Positions 34,373-47,200 of a stretch of 64,000 bases of DNA are shown here, in pieces. Numbering within the stretch: the stretch's first letter is position 1; each line of letters starts with the position of its first letter. This stretch comes from Ampelocalamus luodianensis (Eukaryota; Streptophyta; Magnoliopsida; Poales; Poaceae). The notes under the pieces were generated by a model. That model was not told the DNA's origin. It searched no databases and was given only the letters and a program-made list of their open reading frames with translations. The position numbers and the translations under genes were made by a program. The stretch covers positions 186,001 to 250,000 of the forward strand of contig JAYEVH010000443.1 in assembly GCA_036346255.1 (NCBI GenBank), read 5' to 3'.

Positions 34373-35341
34373 CTTTTGATTCTTCCACTCTGTCTTTCAT
34401 TACACCTCTTGATTATCCGGTTAGTGTTCTTACTGCTAATGGTACATCTCTTTCTATCTCTGGTCGATGACCTCTTAGCAACTCATCTTTTCATGTTCCT
34501 TCTATTGCTCATGTTTCTCGCCTTACCATACAGCTTCTTTCTACTGGGTAGATTACTGACCTTGGTTATCGGGTCATTCTCGACTCTGACTCTTGTTGTG
34601 TTCGGGATCGCCACACGGAGCTCGTTGGTTCGGCCTCGACGCTTGACTCACAAAGATCTCAGGAGCTTGACCGCTTCACCTTCCTTCCGCTGCTACCGTC
34701 GCCGCCAGTCTCTCCACTTCTGCCACTCCGTCTACCAGCTTTTTCCAGCAGTGGCATCACCGTCTTGGTCATCTGTATGGATCTCGTCTGTCATCTTTAG
34801 TTCATCATGGTCTTCTGGGGTCTGTCTCAGGAGGCGTGTCTTTAGATTGTCAGGGCTGTAAGTTAGGTAAACATATTCAGCTTCCTTATCCTTATAGTGA
34901 GTCAGTGTCTCAGCGTCCATTTGATCTTGTTCATTCAGATGTTGGGGGTCCGGCTCCCTTCGTTTTGAAAGGGGTCATCGATATTATATCATATTTATAG
35001 ATGACTTCACTCGCCACACTTGGATATATTTCATGTCTTCTCGTAGTGAGGCCTTGTCTATTTATATAAAAAAATTTCACTATGGTTCGCACACAGTTCT
35101 CCACATCTATTCGTGTCTTTCATGCTGACTCTGCTGGCGAGTACCTCTCTCGTTACCTGCGCAGCTTCCTTGCTGAGCAGGGCACTCTCGCTCAGTTCTC
35201 TTGTCCTAGTGCTCATGCTCAAAATGGTGCCGCTGAGCGCAAACATCATCACCTCCTTGAGACAGCTCGTGCACTGATGATTGCTGCCTCTATTCCACCT
35301 CACTTTTGGGCCGAGACTGTTTCCACTACCACCTATCTCGT
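34345..35341 (+). pseudogene. E4 protease and integrase N-terminal part
   Basis: The protease motif WILDSGASFHMT lies at about 34344-34380, followed by an early TGA near 34470. The GAG-pre-integrase region follows (QHHRLGHLYGSRL, CQGCKLGKH), then the integrase core (FDLVHSDVGG, FIDDFTRHTW, DSAGEYLS, HAQNGAAERKHHHLLE). A frameshift in the A-run near 35070 and several stops interrupt it. Coding stops at 35341 where E3 inserted and resumes at 48344. Confidence 0.85.
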
Positions 35342-38300
35342 TCTAACAGCCCTAAGTTAGGGTTTGTGTAAAATTTTGAGGAGAAATAAAAACTTTTGTT
35401 GTCTCTTGAAGTCATTTGTAAGTTTTCCAAATTTTCCCTAAACAATTTCCAATTCTAAGATTTAATTCTTGTGAATGAAAATTGTTGTCAACAAAATTCT
35501 TGACCTTAAACTTGTGATCATCCTCTGCAAGTATTTTTCCTATCATCTTGACCATCCTAGCTACCTCTCTGAAAAATTTCATAATTTTTAGATTTTGGTT
35601 GCTACTTCAAATGGCCAAGTCAAACCAGTTTAGAAATCTAGTCAAACCTCTGGACAGCAGCTTGTGCATTTTCTTGGGAGAAATCTATTGCATGAAAACT
35701 CCTGGAAAAATTACACAAGGTTGTCCTCTGTCCCTGTAAGCTTCCATAAAAATCTCAGAATTTTTGGAGCTCGGGAGCTATCTCTAAAAATTCCCCAAAA
35801 CCCGCTCAGCCCTTTTTAATTTAAATCTGGAATCACTGTTCATCGGGCCCGAACCCAACTTGGGCTCGAGTCCGACCGCACCTAATTGACTCGGTCGCAC
35901 CGCCTAGCTACACCACGCGAGCCCGACGGCTGTCGACCGACCGATGCAGATCGTACGGTCAGCGTGCGCCCGAAGCAATCGACCAGTCTGATTGCATCTG
36001 TTCATCTCAACCGTCCATTCTGGATCGATCGTTCAACATCTTCTTGATCAAGCCAGACCAACTCGTTGTGCCGCACCTATCTTCGGCTCGCGCCACTGGC
36101 CGCTTTCAGCCGCGGCGGGCCCCACCTCGCCGGGTTCGTCCTCGTCTTCTCGCGTCTCACCGAGCTCGCGCTGTCGCATGCGTGCGCACGCGCAGCTCGT
36201 CGCCGCCACCTCGTGGGCGCGTGTCCGGCCGTGGCGTGTCGCGGTATTCATCATCTCACCGCACTCCACCCATTCCTCGTTTCTTCACTCTATCACCCTC
36301 TCCGACCGGTTCTGGTTTCGCCGAGAAGAAACCGAGCAACGTCTGCCGTGATTAGTGCCGCCACTCAGCCGATCGCACCACCGTAATCCACGCTCGCCGC
36401 TGCTTCCATGTCGCCCACCGGGTCCCTGTCGTCTAGTGAATCGCCAGGTGGTCTTGTAAATCTCCATCTCCGGTGATCTCGGCCCCGCGAGCTTCGGCGT
36501 TCTAGTGAGTATCATGTTTGAGCGTTTGGTTCCTTAGGATCGCATTGCTTCACTAAGTCTAATGATGGGTTCGTTGTCGTCTTTGGTGCATCGTGGAGTG
36601 CGTCGACCGCTTTTTCTCTAAGCTCGGTGAAGCGCCGCGCTAAGTTCCGCCACCTCCGTTCTCCGCCGCCGTAAGCTTGGGCATCACGTTCCGAGATCAA
36701 GGCGAAGCTTAAGCACACCTTCGGGGTCTTACGGAAGTGCGTGGCGCCCTCTCGCGAAGCGCACCTTCTTCTCCGCCTCGTTCGCCGCCACTCATCGCGG
36801 CATCTCGGTGGTCAAGACCGCGTCATCAAGTTCGCGAGCTCTCAAGAAACTGTAGGTATAACCCATTCGCCCCTAAGACCTCTTTGGTTTGCTAGATTTT
36901 TCTTGTGGCCCGCACCGCCGTCCTCGTGATCATCGGTGAGCAGCGACAACTTTAGGTTTAATCCTCCTTCATTAGCGTTGATCATCCTTTAGTTTGTACC
37001 ATCGACTTGTGGACCCCTCGAGCTAAGCGCGTTTAAAAGTCTTAATCGGTCGTAATTTGTTCCTTGAGTCCATGACTTGTGGGTCCTCTCGGTGGTTAAG
37101 GTCTTGCGTAAAGTAGCAAAATTCGTTTTACGGTGATAGCGGCGTATTCTCCAAATCGCGTTAGTCCTCGCGCCGTTGGCGCGGTGAGTCAAGTTTGACA
37201 CAGTCGGCCGTTTCTCATGTGGGACCACCGCCGATGGTTGTGGCTAGCTGCGCATCGGTGAAAAGATTTAATCGCTTTAGAATTTACGAATTGGTTTTTA
37301 CGTGGTCTTTGTTAATTCAATTAAGCTTAGAAAATGCATAACTAATTCAATTTGTCTCCAAATCGCATGAAACCCGCGCTGATAATTTTCATTTTAAATG
37401 TGCTATTTACTAAAATTTGTTCAACCATGTCTCTGTTAGCAAAAATCCGGTTATTGATTAAATGGTGTATTATTGTATATTCCAAATTAGAAAATTCATA
37501 TCTCTTTCAATAATTGTCCAAATCCAGTGAAACCAATTCTGTAAATTTTCATTTTTAATATACTAATTATCAGAATAGGTTTTAGTTATGTTTCTGATAT
37601 TAAAATTTTGCTAAGTAATTAACTAGTGCTTTATGTGTATTGTTAGCTTAGAAAATTCCTAGAAAATTCATAACAAATCAAAATGAATTATTCTCTGTTC
37701 CTAAAAATGTGTTAGATCTTGTTTAGGCTGCTGTGTAAAGTTTGGTATGTTTTGATGTTGTTGTATGATGGAGTTTTGTCGGTGTTTTGTTCTTATTCGT
37801 TGCTTTTACTCGATCGTTAGATTGCGATTCTATCGAGTGATCCTCACCTGTGAGTTGAGCCTATTGGCGATAGCGGCCAGGCAAGCAGTTTGATCATGTT
37901 TATCCCAGTATTTTAAAGTCTAATATTTTGTTTCAGCTGTATGTATGCATTGCTTAATTTGTGTTAAATTGATTAGTTAAAACCATAGCTGCATATCCTG
38001 TAGGTGAAATATTGATCTCTACTACCTGAGCCTAGGTTACTTGCTGTGATTAGAGTTCGTTGGATGAACTCTTATCACTTAGTAGATTACGAGTTTAGTT
38101 GCTTAGCCATGCTTAGCTTCCGGTAGATTTGGGCGATCATCGACTTAGTCGATGATTTTGATCACATAAAATTATTATTGCTGTTTTTATGTTAGCTTAT
38201 GCTTTGTTAATTGCAAAACTAAAACTGAAAACAAAAATGATTTAGACGGGCACAATGGTAAGATGGTGTAATTTTGGGTGTGGTGGAATGGTGCCGGGTC

Positions 38301-39494
38301 AATTAAGGACCGAACATCTTGTGAGTACACGTTATCCGGGCATTTCGTGCTAACCACACTAGAGTATATGGGACCTCTCTTGACCTAGTACTTTGGCGTG
38401 TATTGGCTCCGGGTCGCAGGAGGTCGCAGGAGGGATAGTGTTGGGAGCATGGTAGTTGTCTGAAAAGCTTTACCCCGCAAAGGTAGTTGTCTGAAAAGCT
38501 TTACCCCGCAAAGGTAGTTGTCTTTTCGGCTTTACCATGTAAGCGTATGGATTTCTATCCATACGAGCGGCTCGTAGTTAATACACAATATTGGAAAAAG
38601 TCTCGTAGGACTTAGTCAGGCCAGCATACCTTGGAAGTGTGCTTTGGCTTAAAGCGATGCGAAGTGTGGTGCGATGGTACACCTGCAGGTTAAAACTATT
38701 CAAATAGCCTCGTCCTAGGTGATGGACACGCTTGGGTAAGTTTTTCAAGAGTTAGACTACAACCTTTTAAATTAAAACTTGTAGGTGGTACGAAACTGGG
38801 ATTCGTGCTATGTTGTGGTGACTATTGGGATAGTCACTTCTAGGTGGTTACTTGTATCTATCTTTGTTTGTGATTATTTCAACGATAAAATGAATTGCAA
38901 ACTTGCCTTTAAAGCAGTATTACATTATTGCAAATAAAGTTGGCTTTATGCAAATGAAACCTATGACCTCCACCAGATAAGCTTTGCATATAGCATATGA
39001 GCAGTGCGCTAGTTCACACGTCGGTCTTATGAGTACAAAGACAATCTTTGTACTCATTGGCTTTGCTCAATGTTTTTGTTGCAGAGGAAGAAGGTGAGCC
39101 CAAGGGCCTCACTACGTGAGTTCTGCTGCCGCTTCGTGTTCGACGACTAGGCTTGGCGGTCCGGTCAGATGCCTTGTGTGTTGAAGGCACACCGATTGGC
39201 TTTGTTTATAGCCATCTTATGGCACTTTGCTTCCTTGTCTATCTTACATTATTTGTGTATCTTTTGGCCGGCCGGTACAGTGTAATAATAATCTGCTGTT
39301 GTTTACCTTCTGCTTAGTAGTGTAATGTTTGGACTCTATGTTCGGAATGGAGTTGATGCATAATTTTGTGGTGAGGTGTGTATACTGCTTTCTGGGAAGT
39401 ATACATATCTCGAGGCTCGGTTTATTTGATTTGTGATGCTAGGACCAGGTGGTTGGTTAAGCATTACAAGCCAAATAAATTGGGGGTCCTCACA
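35342..39494 (+). repeat. 5' LTR of E3
   Basis: 4,153 bases, ending GGGGGTCCTCACA. Compared with the 3' LTR it has an extra 31-base unit (GGTAGTTGTCTGAAAAGC... repeated at 38451-38512), about 80-95 additional bases near 36347-36442, and lacks a 9-base segment near 35365. GC-rich block 35850-37250, AT-rich remainder. No gene seen. Confidence 0.9.
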
Positions 39495-39498
39495 AAGT

Positions 39499-39510
39499 TG
39501 GTATTAGAGC
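39499..39510 (+). other. Primer-binding site of E3 (tRNA-Met initiator)
   Basis: TGGTATTAGAGC, four bases after the 5' LTR. The seventh base is T where E2 and LTR-B have C, the same variant as in E4. A 426-base non-coding leader (39511-39936) follows. Confidence 0.9.
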
Positions 39511-39936
39511 ATTTCTGACCGTAGTAACCCAAGCATAGTCGTCCTTAGGATATTTTGGAAAGGCTTATTTTCAAAGTATAAAAAGGATTATGAAAACCTA
39601 GGCAGATTCTCAGATTTTACTCCTTACCTATCTTAGCCTTCTACTCTCATCTTACTCTAGTTTGAGTTTTAAAACTTGGTTTCTCTCTTTCCTTTCAAAA
39701 GATATTTACTACTGGTGGAATTAGTCTTTGGGAGAACCATAGAAGATTAGCCTAATTAAAATTTGTGGGAACATAAGGGTAAGATATGTTGTGAGTTTGC
39801 TAAGTGTCTAATTTTTGTCAGTTGGTTTTGTAACTTAAAAGTTTTGTGCTTATTTTGTGCTGTTAGTGAGTTATTTGCAGTGAGTTATCGACTTCATGTT
39901 TTCCGGCTATTGCTAACCTATTTTAGTGAAAACAGG

Positions 39937-41010
39937 ATGGCTGGGAGGACGCGTAGCAGTCAGCAGGCTGGTCATGATGAGGAGCTACCCCCTCCTCTGA
40001 CCATGGCTGAGGTTCTCGCTCAGATCGAGCGAAACCGCATGGACCAGACGCGTATCTTGGAGGTTATTGCAGGAACACCTCCACTCCTGCGGTGCCTCCG
40101 GATCGGAGGTGGCGGACATCGAGTCGCGGGGACTTGCGAGTTCCTCCGCACGTAGCCGCCGACTTTCTCCGCTCGAGGACCTCTCGATGCGGATGATTGG
40201 TCGCGCATGGTTGGCGAAAGCTCAACATCGCCGATGCGTGCCCGGAGAAGGCGCCGCGTCCCACCGCCTTGAGGGCGACACTCTCATGGTGGGAGAACTA
40301 TCTCGCCATGTAGCCCGCGGGCCATGTAGTCACACAGGAGGTTCAGTCTGCGCCGTCGGGCCCACATCCCCGATGGCTGATGAAGCTAAAGAAGAAAGAA
40401 TTCCTCGCGCTCAAGCAAGGGCGCAAGTGCGTGATTGAGTACTGCACGAGTTTAATCATTTGGCTCGTTATGCTCCGGAGAGGTGGCCTCGATGAGGCTA
40501 AGCGGAGAAGTTTATGGATGGCTTGTCAGAGGAGCTGCGGGACGGTGTCTATTGTGGACTTCCCGACTTTCGGGCCTTGGTTGATAAGGCCATTGTTGCC
40601 GAGCACAAGGAAAAGGCGCTGGGTGAGTCCCCAGCGCAAATGGGAGGCCCATCGATCGCACGGCCGGCCTCACTCGTCCTCGGGTTGGGCGGCTCGAGGC
40701 CCGTTCTTTTGCTCCACCGGCACCGAGGCCATCCGCACCAGCTCCTCGCCCACCGCGAGGCGTGTTTCACCACGTGCGCTGCGATCGGCAGAGCAGGTGG
40801 CCTCACGCAACCGGCGGCCGAGGTTACTTGTTTCATTTGCCACAACAAGGGCCACTACGCCAGCGCTTGCCTCGAGAATGTTGCAGCAGCCCTCGTCCTA
40901 ATGGAGGACGCGGCGGGAGTGGTCACCCACCGACGAAGATCATCCGAAGGCCCGAGTGCGGCGGTCGAGTCAACCATCTTTCAGCTGAGGAGGCTCAGGA
41001 GGCGCCAGAT
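39937..41010 (+). pseudogene. E3 gag, multiply frameshifted
   Basis: Starts at ATG 39937 (MAGRTRSSQQAGHDEE) with the block LTMAEVLAQIERNRMDQT shared with E1 gag. The capsid part is recognisable in pieces (EFLALKQGRKCVIEY in one frame, MDGLSEELRDGVYCGLPDF in another). The zinc knuckle is CFICHNKGHYASAC at about 40835. At least four one-base shifts are needed to follow it. Many sites where the frame breaks are CNG words lacking a base relative to E1. Confidence 0.82.
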
Positions 41011-41014
41011 GTCG

Positions 41015-41421
41015 TGATGGGTACACTTCTTGTCAATTATCGTCCTGCTGCAGTATTATTTGATTCTGGAGCATCGCATTCTTTTATTTCAAGATCATTT
41101 GCTGCTGCTAGTGGTCTTCACTGTGTTCCTTTGGGGATTCCTTTGCTCATTCGCTCTCCGGGTTCGGAAATGAGAGCTGATTTGGAATGCCGTGGTGTTC
41201 CTATTGAAGTCAAGGGGGTAGGATTTTTGGCAAACCTTATTCTGCTCAATTCAGCGAGTCTGGATGTGATTCTTGGCATGGATTGGTTGTCCCCACACTT
41301 GGGACAGATCGATTGTGCCAAGAAGATGGTTTTTCTCGCCAACCTTTATGGTGAACAGGTTGGCTTTTCCCCGCAGCTGCAAGGGTCACACCTTTGTGCA
41401 CTTGTAGCAAAGCCACTTTGA
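41015..41421 (+). pseudogene. E3 aspartic protease
   Basis: An uninterrupted ~135-codon stretch: LLVNYRPAAVLFDSGASHSF with the catalytic DSG, then DVILGMDWLSPHLGQIDC. It is the least damaged part of E3 pol. It normally forms one frame with gag; here it is joined through a frameshift near 41000. Confidence 0.88.
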
Positions 41422-41427
41422 AGATTC

Positions 41428-42750
41428 GTGAGGTTCCCACCGTTTGTGATTTTGAGGATGTTTTCCGATGATTTACAGGATGCCTCGGTTCGAGATCTGA
41501 GTTTGTCATTGAGTTGCTACCCGTCGCCCTATCTCGGCGCGCCAGATCGGATGCCTCCCAATGAGCTAGAAGAATTGAAGAAGCGACTTGGTGAGCTCCA
41601 AGCAAAGGGTTTCATCCGTCCCAGTTCATCTCCTTGGGGTTGTCCGGTGATCTTTGTGAAGAAGAAGGACAAGACTTTGCGCATGTGTGTTGATTACCGT
41701 CCGCTCAATGAGGTGACGGTGAAGAACAAATATCCTCTTCCCGCATTGATGATCTTTTCGACCCGGTTGTCCGGAGCTCGGTGTTCTCAAGATTGATCCG
41801 AGGCGGGATATCATCAGTCGGATCGAGTGAGGATATTCGAAGGCGGCTTTCACTACTCGTTATGGCTGACGAGTACACCGTCATGTCTTTCGGCTTAACC
41901 AATGCTCCGACTTATTTCATGAACCTTATGAACTCGGTATTCATGGAATATTTGGATAAGTTCGTGGTGGTATTTATTGATGATATTCTTATCTATTCCA
42001 AGACCAAGCGAGCATCTTTGAGCATCGAAGATTGTTTTGGGCAAATGCGGGAACACGACTATATGCAAAGTTCAACAAATGCGAGTTCGTTGAAGGAAGT
42101 GGCATTCTTGGGTCATGTTCTTTCACCGAGGCGTAGCGATGGATCCCGCAAGGTCGGCGATGTTCTATCTTGGGGTCACCGTCGATCCAGCGATGTGCGG
42201 AGTTTTCTTGGTTTAGCAGGCTACTACGCGCTTTATCGAGAACTTCTCCAAGATCGCAAGCCAATGGTGAATTGCTCAAGAAGGACAAGAAGTTTGTATG
42301 GTCCTCTGCTTGTGATGAGAGCTTTCAGGAGCTCAAGTGGCGTTTGACTTCAGCTCCAGTTCTTACTCTTCCTGATGTCCACAAGAGCTTCGATATTTAT
42401 TGCGATGCCTCTCGTCAGGGACTCGGGTGTGTTCTTATGCAAGAAGGCAAGGCAGTTGCTTATGCATCCAGGCAGTTGAGACCCCATGAGCTCAACTATC
42501 CCACCCATGATTTAGAGCTTGCTGCTGTGGTTCATGCACTCAAAATTTGGCGGCATTATCTGATCGGAAACCGCTGTGAGATGTATTCTGATCACAAGAG
42601 TTTGAAATACCTGTTCACCCAGCCAGATCTGAACCTCGTGCGGAGGAGATGGTTGGAATTGATCAAAGATTATGACATGGGTATTGATATCATCTGGCAA
42701 GGCCAATGTGGTTTTGATGCACTTAGCGAAAGGTATCTTGCAATACTTTG
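41428..42750 (+). pseudogene. E3 reverse transcriptase-RNase H
   Basis: RT blocks RMPPNELEELKKR, WGCPVIFVKKKDKTLRMC, DYRPLNEVTVKNKYPLP, VMSFGLTNAPTYF and FIDDILIYSK are present, broken by shifts near 41530, 41750-41860, 42010-42060 and 42130-42290. RNase H is in one frame (DIYCDASRQGLGCVL, DLELAAVVHALKIW, YSDHKSLKYLFTQ) and ends where relatives read the tail after the HPGK motif; here that motif is altered to a WQGQ-like string. Catalytic acids appear intact. Confidence 0.86.
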
Positions 42751-44231
42751 ATGGTCCAAGAGCAGCAACCTGCACTTCTTGCAGAATTTCAGCGTCTCAA
42801 CTTGGGTTTGGTTGAGCATGGTTCCCTTGCTGCCTTGGTTGTGCAACCAACCTTGGTGGATCAAATCAAGTCGACCTGACAATCGGATGTTCGTGTGGGT
42901 AAAATCAAGCAGAACATCAAGAATGGGTCAGCCAAGTGCTTCACAGAAGATGAGCATAGTGTTGTGTGGTTTGGGCAGCGTCTCGTGGTCCCAAAGGTTC
43001 CGGAATTGCGGGATTTGATTCTCCATGAGGCCCATGATTCGCCTTTCTCCATCCATCCTGGGGCCACCAAATGTACCAAGACTGCGTCGAGATTACGTGG
43101 ACTCGCATGAAGCGCGAGATTGCGGGTTCGTTGCGGATGCGGCGTATGTTGTCGTGTCAAGGCGAGCATCGGCGTCGGTGGTCTTCTTGACCCTTACCTA
43201 TACGAGTGGAAATGGGATTACGTGGGCATGGATTTCATCAACGGTGCGCCCGTGCTTCTTCGGGAAGGATGCTATCCAGGTGGTTATTGGTGGTTGACAA
43301 AGGTAGCACACTTTTTGCGAGACGTACCACCCTCGGTGTCGATAAATTGGCGGATCTCTATATCTCCCGCATTGTGAGCATGCATGGTGTGCCACGAGCG
43401 ATTGTGTCGATCGTGGCTCTCTTTTCACTTCTGGCTTTGGTACGTTTCTGAGAGGCTATGGGGACCCGTCTTTCGTTCAGCTCGACTTATCATCCTCGGT
43501 CGATGGTCGACGGGCGAGTCAACCAAGTTCTAGAAGATATGCTCAGTGCTTGTGTTCTTTCCTATGGGAAGAATTGGGAGAAGTGCCTACCGCTTCGAGT
43601 TCTCCTACAACAACAGCTTCCGAGGCTAGTCTCGGTATGGCACCATTTGAGGCTTTGTATGGGAGCGTTGCGAACCCTTTGAACGGTTAGAAGCGGGAGA
43701 GACAGTTCTTTGGCCCGATTCAATTAATGAATTTGAAAGTCAAGTGCGATTGATTCGTGACGCTTCGCGTAGCTCACCCGAACAAAAGAGCTATGCGGTC
43801 GGCGTCGTCGTGGTGAGTTTCGCCCAATGACTTTGTGTATCTCAAAGTCTCACCTCGAAGGGTCATCGTCGTTTAGATTGTCAAGGGCAAGCGGCTCCTC
43901 GATATGTCCGCCATATCGCATCATCAAGAAAGTGGAGCTGTTGCATACAAGTTAGAATTGCGGCTACACTCGAAGGAGTGCGATGTTTTCCATGTATCGC
44001 AATTGAAGAAGTGCCTCCGTGTTCGATTGAGGAAACACCATTGGAAAATATCGATGTGCAAGAAGATCGTCTTATCGTGATCGCTTCGTTCGTATCCTCG
44101 AAGAAGTGAACGCGAGCGAGGAACCGTGTGATCAAGTTCCTTAAAGTTCGATGGTCGAATCACTCGAGGATGAAGCCACTTGGGAGCGGGAAGATCGTCT
44201 CGTGCGACTACCCGTCCTTCTTTTCCAGTGA
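42751..44231 (+). pseudogene. E3 integrase, heavily frameshifted
   Basis: Fragments in all three frames: LRDLILHEAHDSPFSIHPGA (zinc region), WDYVGMDFINGAP, SFSSTYHPRSMVDGRVNQVL (DDE third motif damaged, the E codon is not in frame), VLSYGKNWEKCLP, and a chromodomain-like tail near 44150-44200 ending at TGA 44229-44231. The second catalytic motif is visible only as VSIVALFS. Breaks are spaced every 50-150 bases, denser than in any other part of the window. Confidence 0.8.
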
Positions 44232-44253
44232 TCGGAATCTCGAAGAGATTCTG

Positions 44254-44265
44254 TAAGGGGGAGAT
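44254..44265 (+). other. PPT of E3
   Basis: TAAGGGGGAGAT immediately before the 3' LTR start TGTAACAGCC at 44266. Confidence 0.85.
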
Positions 44266-47200
44266 TGTAACAGCCCTAAGTTAGGGTTTGTATTTCAAAT
44301 GTAAAATTTTGAGGAGAAATAAAAACTTTTGTTGTCTCTTGAAGTAATTTGGAAGTTTTCCAAATTTTCCCTAAACAATTTCCAATTCTAAGATTTAATT
44401 CTTGTGAATGGAAATTGTTGTCAACAAAATTCTTGACCTTAAACTTGTGATCATCCTCTGCAAGTATTTTTCCTATCATCTTGACCATCCTAGATACCTC
44501 TCTGAAAAATTTCATAATTTTTAGATTTTGGTTGCTACTTCAAATGGCCAAGTCAAACCAGTTTAGAAATCTGGTCAAACCTCTGGACAGCAGCTTGTGC
44601 ATTTTCTTGGGAGAAATCTAGTACATGAAAACTCCTAGAAAAATTACACAAGGTTGTCCTCTGTCCCTGTAAGCTTCCATAAAAATTTCAGAATTTTTGG
44701 AGCTTGGGAGCTATCTCTAAAAATTCCCCAAAACCCGCTCAGCCCTTTTTAATTTAAATCCGGAATCACTGTTCATCGAGCCCGAACCCAACTTGGGCTC
44801 GAGTCCGACCGCACCTAATTGACTCGGTCGCACCGCCTAGCTACACCGCGCGAGCCCGACAGCTGTCGACCGACCGATGCAGATCGTACGGTCAGCGTGC
44901 GCCCGAAGCAATCGACCAGTCCGATTGCATCCGTTCATCTCAACCGTCCATTCTGGATCGATCGTTCAACATCTTCTTGATCAAGCGGACCAACTCATTG
45001 TGCCGCTTTGTCTCGGCTCGCGCCACTTTCTTGCTTTACGACGAGCGGGCCCCACTGTCGGGTTCGTCCTCGTCTTCTCCGCGTCTCACCGGAGCTCGCT
45101 GGCAATCGCATGCGTGCCACGCAGCTCGTCGCTGCCACCTCGTGGACGCGTGTCCGGTCATGGCGTGTCGCCGGTATTCATCATCTCACCGCACCCACCC
45201 ATTCCTCGTTTCCTTCACTCTATCACCTCTCAGACCGGTTCTTGGTTTCAGGAGAAGAAGAAACCGAGCAACGTCGCGAGGTGGTCTTGTCGCCTCGCCT
45301 CCGGTGATCTCGGTCCGCGAGCTTCTGGCGTTCTAGTGAGTATCATGTTTCGGCGTTTGGTTCCTTAGGATCGCATTGCTTCACTAAGTCTAATGATGGG
45401 TTCGTTGTCGTCTTTGGTGCATCGTGGAGGGCGTACGACCAGTTTTTCTCCAAGCTCGGTGAAGCGCCGCCGCCTAAGTTCCGGCCACCTCCGTTCTCCT
45501 TCGTCGTCGTAAGCTTGGGCATCACGTTCCTGAGATCAAGGCGAAGCTTAAACACACCATCCGGGGTCTTTTGGAAGTCTGTGGCGCCCTCTCCGCGGAA
45601 GCCGCACCTTCTTCTCCGCCTCCGTTCGTCGCCAGCTCATCGCCGGCATCTCCTTGGGTCAGCACCGCCGTCATCAAGTTCGCGAGCTCTCAGCAAACCT
45701 GTAGGTATAACCCATTCGCCCTAAGACCTACTGGTTTGCTAGATTTGTTGCGCGGCCGCACCGCCGTCCTCGTGATCGTCGGTGAGCCGCCGGCAACTTT
45801 AGGTTTAATCCTCCTTCATTAGCGTTGATCATCCTTTAGTTTGTACCACTGACTTGTGGACCCCTCCGGAGCTAAGCGCGTTTAAAAGTCTTAATCTGGT
45901 CATAATTTGTTCCTTGAGTCCATGACTTGTGGGTCCTCTCGGCTGGTTAAGGTCTTGCGTAAAGTAGCAAAATTCGTTTCTGGTGATAGCAGGCGTATTC
46001 TCCAAATCCGCGTTCGTCCTCGCCGTTGGCGCCGGCTGAGTCAAGTTTGACCTGGTCGGCCGTTTCTCGCGCGGGCCCGCTGTCAGTGGTTGTGGCTAGC
46101 TGCGCGTCGGTAGAAAAAGATTTAACTGCTTTAGAATTTCTGAATTCGTTTTTTCTGTGGTGCTGTTAATTCAATTAAGCTTAGAAAATGCATAACTAAT
46201 TCAATTTGTCTCCAAATCGCATGAAACCCGCGCTGATAATTTTCATTTTAAATGTGCTATTTACTAAAATTTGTTCAACCATGTCTCTGTTAGCAAAAAT
46301 CTGGTTATTGATTAAATGGTGTATTATTGTATATTCCAAATTAGAAAATTCATATCTCTTTCAATAATTGTCCAAATCCAGTGAAACCAATTCTGTAAAT
46401 TTTCATTTTTAATATACTAATTATCAGAATAGGTTTTAGTTATGTTTCTGATATTAAAATTTTGCTAAGTAATTAACTAGTGCTTTTTGTGTATTGTTAG
46501 CTTAGAAAATTCCTAGAAAATTCATAACAAATCAAAATGAATTATTCTCTGTTCCTAAAATGTGTTAGATCTTGTTTAGGCTCTTTGTGTAAAGTTTGGT
46601 ATGTTTTGATGTTGTTGTATGATGGAGTTTTGTCGGTGATTTGTTCTTATTCGTTGCTTTTACTCGATCGTTAGATTGCGGCGGTTACAGTTCTATCGAG
46701 TGATCCTCTGCAATGAGTTGAGCCTATTGAGCAGCAGCAAAGAGCAAAAGCGGTTTGATCATGTTTATCCCAGTATTTTAAAGTCTAATATTTTGTTTCA
46801 GCTGTATGTATGCATTGCTTAATTTGTGTTAAATTGATTAGTTAAAACCATAGCTGCATATCCTGTAGGTGAAATATTGATCTCTACTACCTGAGCCTAG
46901 GTTACTTGCTGTGATTAGAGTTCGTTGGATGAACTCTTATCACTTAGTAGATTACGAGTTTAGTTGCTTAGCCATGCTTAGCTTCCGGTAGATTTGGGCG
47001 ATCATCGACTTAGTCGATGATTTTGATCACATAAAATTATTATTGCTGTTTTTATGTTAGCTTATGCTTTGTTAATTGCAAAACTAAAACTGAAAACAAA
47101 AATGATTTAGACGCGGGCACAATGGTAAGATGGTGTGATTTTTGGGTGTGCCTGGAATGGTGCCCGGGTCAATTAAGGATCGTACATCTTGTGAGTACCT

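Noticed and set aside
41428..44231. Programmed frameshifting in E3 pol
   Set aside because: The shifts are far too many and irregular, lack slippery heptamers, and coincide with CNG sites; mutation or sequencing error is a better explanation.
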